Positions 61,531-64,000 of a stretch of DNA of 64,000 nt are shown here, in pieces. Position numbers and translations under genes: made by a program. How positions within the stretch are numbered: position 1 is the first letter of the stretch; every line of letters starts with the position of its first letter. Origin of the DNA: Notospermus geniculatus (lineage: Eukaryota > Nemertea > Pilidiophora > Heteronemertea > Lineidae); assembly GCA_002633025.1 (NCBI GenBank), contig NMRB01000072.1, forward strand, positions 577,059 to 641,058. Direction: 5' to 3'. The notes under the pieces were generated by a model, which saw nothing but the letters and a program-made list of their open reading frames with translations, did no database searches and was not told the DNA's origin.

Positions 61531-62087
61531 GGCAGACATATGGTTCTTTCATGTTTTTCAAAAAATTCTGACTCGTCTCCATGTTTGAAAAGATCTGTTG
61601 TTTTAGATGCAATAACTTGATAATGGAGGATCAAAGAGTCCTGTCTATAATGACAAGGGTTCATTATGGTTTCCCTCCGCCGCAAAATGATAAAATCTTT
61701 TGAAGATGTTTTTGTCAGACCTTTTGAAATATCAGCCAATGGGAGTATTCCTCATTCAATCAATTTATTGGTAGCAAATGACTAAAAAAGCTAACAACTG
61801 GATTGCAAATATTAATGAGTGAAGAACGTTGTTATAATAGGTGTTTATAATTAGCCTAGGGTGATTTCCCTAACGTAACAGAATGTGAATGCTCATGCAT
61901 TGATTATTGACTATTTTTATATAATTCAATTTCGAGTTTAATCGAATATTGAAAATGGCCATCGGCAGCTTCAGGGCAAAATACAATAGGCTGAATACTT
62001 AAAGGTCAAATCTCATTTAATTGCTTGTTTTGGCAGTTGAACATCAATAATTTTGGTAAAGACTTATTCAGTTCCGTAATCCAAATG

Positions 62088-62205
62088 AATGCAGCAACTA
62101 CTAGGAATTTAAACATATTTACAGTTTAATATTTCACAACATTATGACGAACGTTATGATGTTGTGTAAATATGTTTAAACTCCTAGTAGGCCTAGTTGC
62201 TGCAT
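62088..62205. repeat. hairpin (inverted repeat) element
   Basis: GAATGCAGCAACTACTAGGA and TCCTAGTAGGCCTAGTTGCTGCATTC are inverted with a small insertion. The arms continue through AAACATATTTACA / TGTAAATATGTTT and CACAACAT / ATGTTGTG. Confidence 0.7.
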
Positions 62206-63362
62206 TCAGTTGAACATCAAGCTTACGCAAATCCTTTTGTCAGGGTGATAGTGAACAATAGGTTGCCTGCAAATGGACAATAGTTTACTCAAGTTATGAG
62301 AGCTTTTTGAATTAGGTCCCATAACACCAAATTTGAAAACGAAATATACCTTTAGTGAATTTCAGTTACTTTAAAGTTCATCGAAGGATTACTTTAAGTT
62401 CATCGAAGGAAACCGCCTTGAAGCTGAATTAAAGTAAACAAAGCTGTGTGTACATTCTAAAACTCCACATGTAGTGTGGGCTGCTCGATTGTTTACCTGA
62501 ACTTATTTTCAACAGTGAGAAAATAATAAATATTTAATTGCTCCTATCACAACAACACATGTGATGAAATTCATCCCCAATATCCTGACTCATCAAATCA
62601 GATTATTGATGGTTTTCATTGTTCCTGCATTTGTTGACTTGGAAAATCTTTACAAATGATTTTTTTGCTCACACCCTCTTCCCAAACAAACGGATTGCAT
62701 GTACTGATTCAGAACAATGTATCAAACGGAGTATTTTTACTACCGGTAGATATTTCATACAACAACACGACGCTGAATTGGGCTGCTGCTGCAGTCACCG
62801 TATTCGTTCACACCATGAAATAAATCAATGCATGATTGTATGTAAATGTAGCAAAAAGGAAAATGACGTAGCATTCAGCTGATTGAAAACAGCAGGCAAT
62901 CCATCCCGTTTGACCAGATGAATTCAATAAAATAGTCCATTTATATTCATATGCCTTCTCAGGAACATTGCAATGCACCATGTATGTGGAACCTGCGGAC
63001 GTTAGCCAGGCGTGGAGTATTGAAGACCTCCTTTCTTAAGTATTGATCAATGGTAACAACGTTGGTAGTAGTCCATGAAATCAATGAAGGAATCCAGGCG
63101 CTCAGATGACTTGATTGGCGTAAATTTGGTTGATAGGCTCTCTGATGAGCTAGGCAATTGTATTTGTTAGAAAAAGCATACAATGATTGTGTATTTACAA
63201 TCAGGGAGATGTCCAGATTTGACACAAATGAAAGGTTTGTCCCGGTGGAAGAAGTATGTGTTTTGGTGCCGAATACAATGACTGAAGCAGCCTCAAATCT
63301 GATGTACTGAACATGGTACTTGAATTCCAACGCCAGCAACTAATAGACAACCTTCAAGGCAA

Positions 63363-63433
63363 CAAGAAACATTGGATTCACAATATCACTTTGCAAAATT
63401 TGCAAAGTGATATTGTGAATCCAATGTTTCTTG
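63363..63433. repeat. 71-bp palindrome with a single-base centre
   Basis: The 35-bp left arm starts CAAGAAACATTGGATTCACA and ends TTTGCAAA. The right arm is its exact complement around one A. No loop is present. Confidence 0.9.
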
Positions 63434-64000
63434 TGGTATTCGGATCTGCTTTTTTATGCTCATCATTGGCAACTTAGTGATGTAAAATTGATAAGGCTCA
63501 TGCTAATAAACCCAATAAACCGCAATTATGTTCTTGGTTCTTGCATCATACTTTCTTTGTCTCGTACCACTTTTCCTCAAAGGAGACAACCCCCACCCAT
63601 CCTCTAACCGGAGGGATAAATAACTTTCGTTTATTGGTAAACAGGATGATCTAAAGATATAATACACAAATGTCAATCGGCGTTCCAACGGCATGAAAAA
63701 CCTATCAATTTTATTTGAAATTTACACATGTCATGGGTTTCTCCACAATTCACTAACATTGCTCGGAGGATCCTGGCAAATTTAACAATAACTCGCCAGT
63801 TAAGAATATGCTTTAAAAGATAATACCTGTACGGAGGGATATCTGGCCACCCCCAAACTTTGCCACCCATCGAAAAAATACCCTTTGATCCGTGTGGATG
63901 TGGGGGCAAACAATCGTACCTCAGGTGAAGTCTTAAATTCACAGAAAAAATACCTTGGCTGATAACTTCTTTATGATGAAAATGATGATAATGTTTGCTT

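Larger units (their letters stand above)
61168..64000. other. further upstream intron/intergenic sequence of the LG/EGF gene
   Basis: No upstream exon of the LG/EGF gene is recognisable. The region holds a three-unit ~65-bp tandem repeat (61325-61530), a hairpin (about 62088-62205) and a 71-bp near-perfect palindrome (63363-63433). The first visible exon starts with two bases of a split codon, so at least one exon lies to the right of the window or is unrecognised here. Confidence 0.6.

Overview
The window is eukaryotic genomic DNA. Four spliced protein-coding genes have introns with consistent phases, and the space between them is filled with short inverted-repeat elements, tRNA-derived SINEs and minisatellites. 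There is no bacterial-style gene packing. Abundant TAGGCCTA and TACATGTA motifs, the compact foldback repeats, the gene families and the high apparent heterozygosity suggest a marine invertebrate, probably a deuterostome such as an echinoderm, hemichordate or cephalochordate. That assignment is inference.

Layout. (1) 274-1670, plus strand: a four-exon DM9/DUF3421-like protein built as two copies of a ~155-residue unit. (2) 5846-13004, minus strand: a complete ten-exon SLC7 L-type amino-acid transporter light chain (502 aa), including one GC-AG intron. (3) 18114-23953, plus strand: a long acidic, low-complexity protein whose last exon encodes a C-terminal motif closely resembling the RAD51-binding motif of RAD51AP1/RAD51AP2. 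Its assembly contains two false-duplication-like blocks, one inside the giant first exon (joined by single Ns at 19023 and 20157) and one covering the last exon (23.7-27.0 kb, across an 891-N gap). (4) 40356-61167, minus strand: the C-terminal part of an extracellular LG-EGF-LG-EGF-LG protein, most like pikachurin (EGFLAM) in domain order. One LG3 exon is missing, probably in the 93-N gap at 40939-41031. Upstream exons lie beyond the window.

The rest is introns and intergenic DNA. Many MITE-like elements have recognisable terminal inverted repeats (for example 3413-3612, 13415-13633, 23004-23238, 24509-25229, 31328-31501, 36355-36472, 38215-38448, 44371-45258, 55530-56002, 58151-58388). There is a 37-bp satellite at 37481-38046 and several other tandem repeats. 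The genes show no common pathway; they are unrelated neighbours in an animal genome.

Most notable: the RAD51AP-type C-terminus on a large disordered protein in an apparent invertebrate, and a perfect 88-bp hairpin (60607-60836) whose loop contains an exact 39-bp copy of a nearby LG1 exon.
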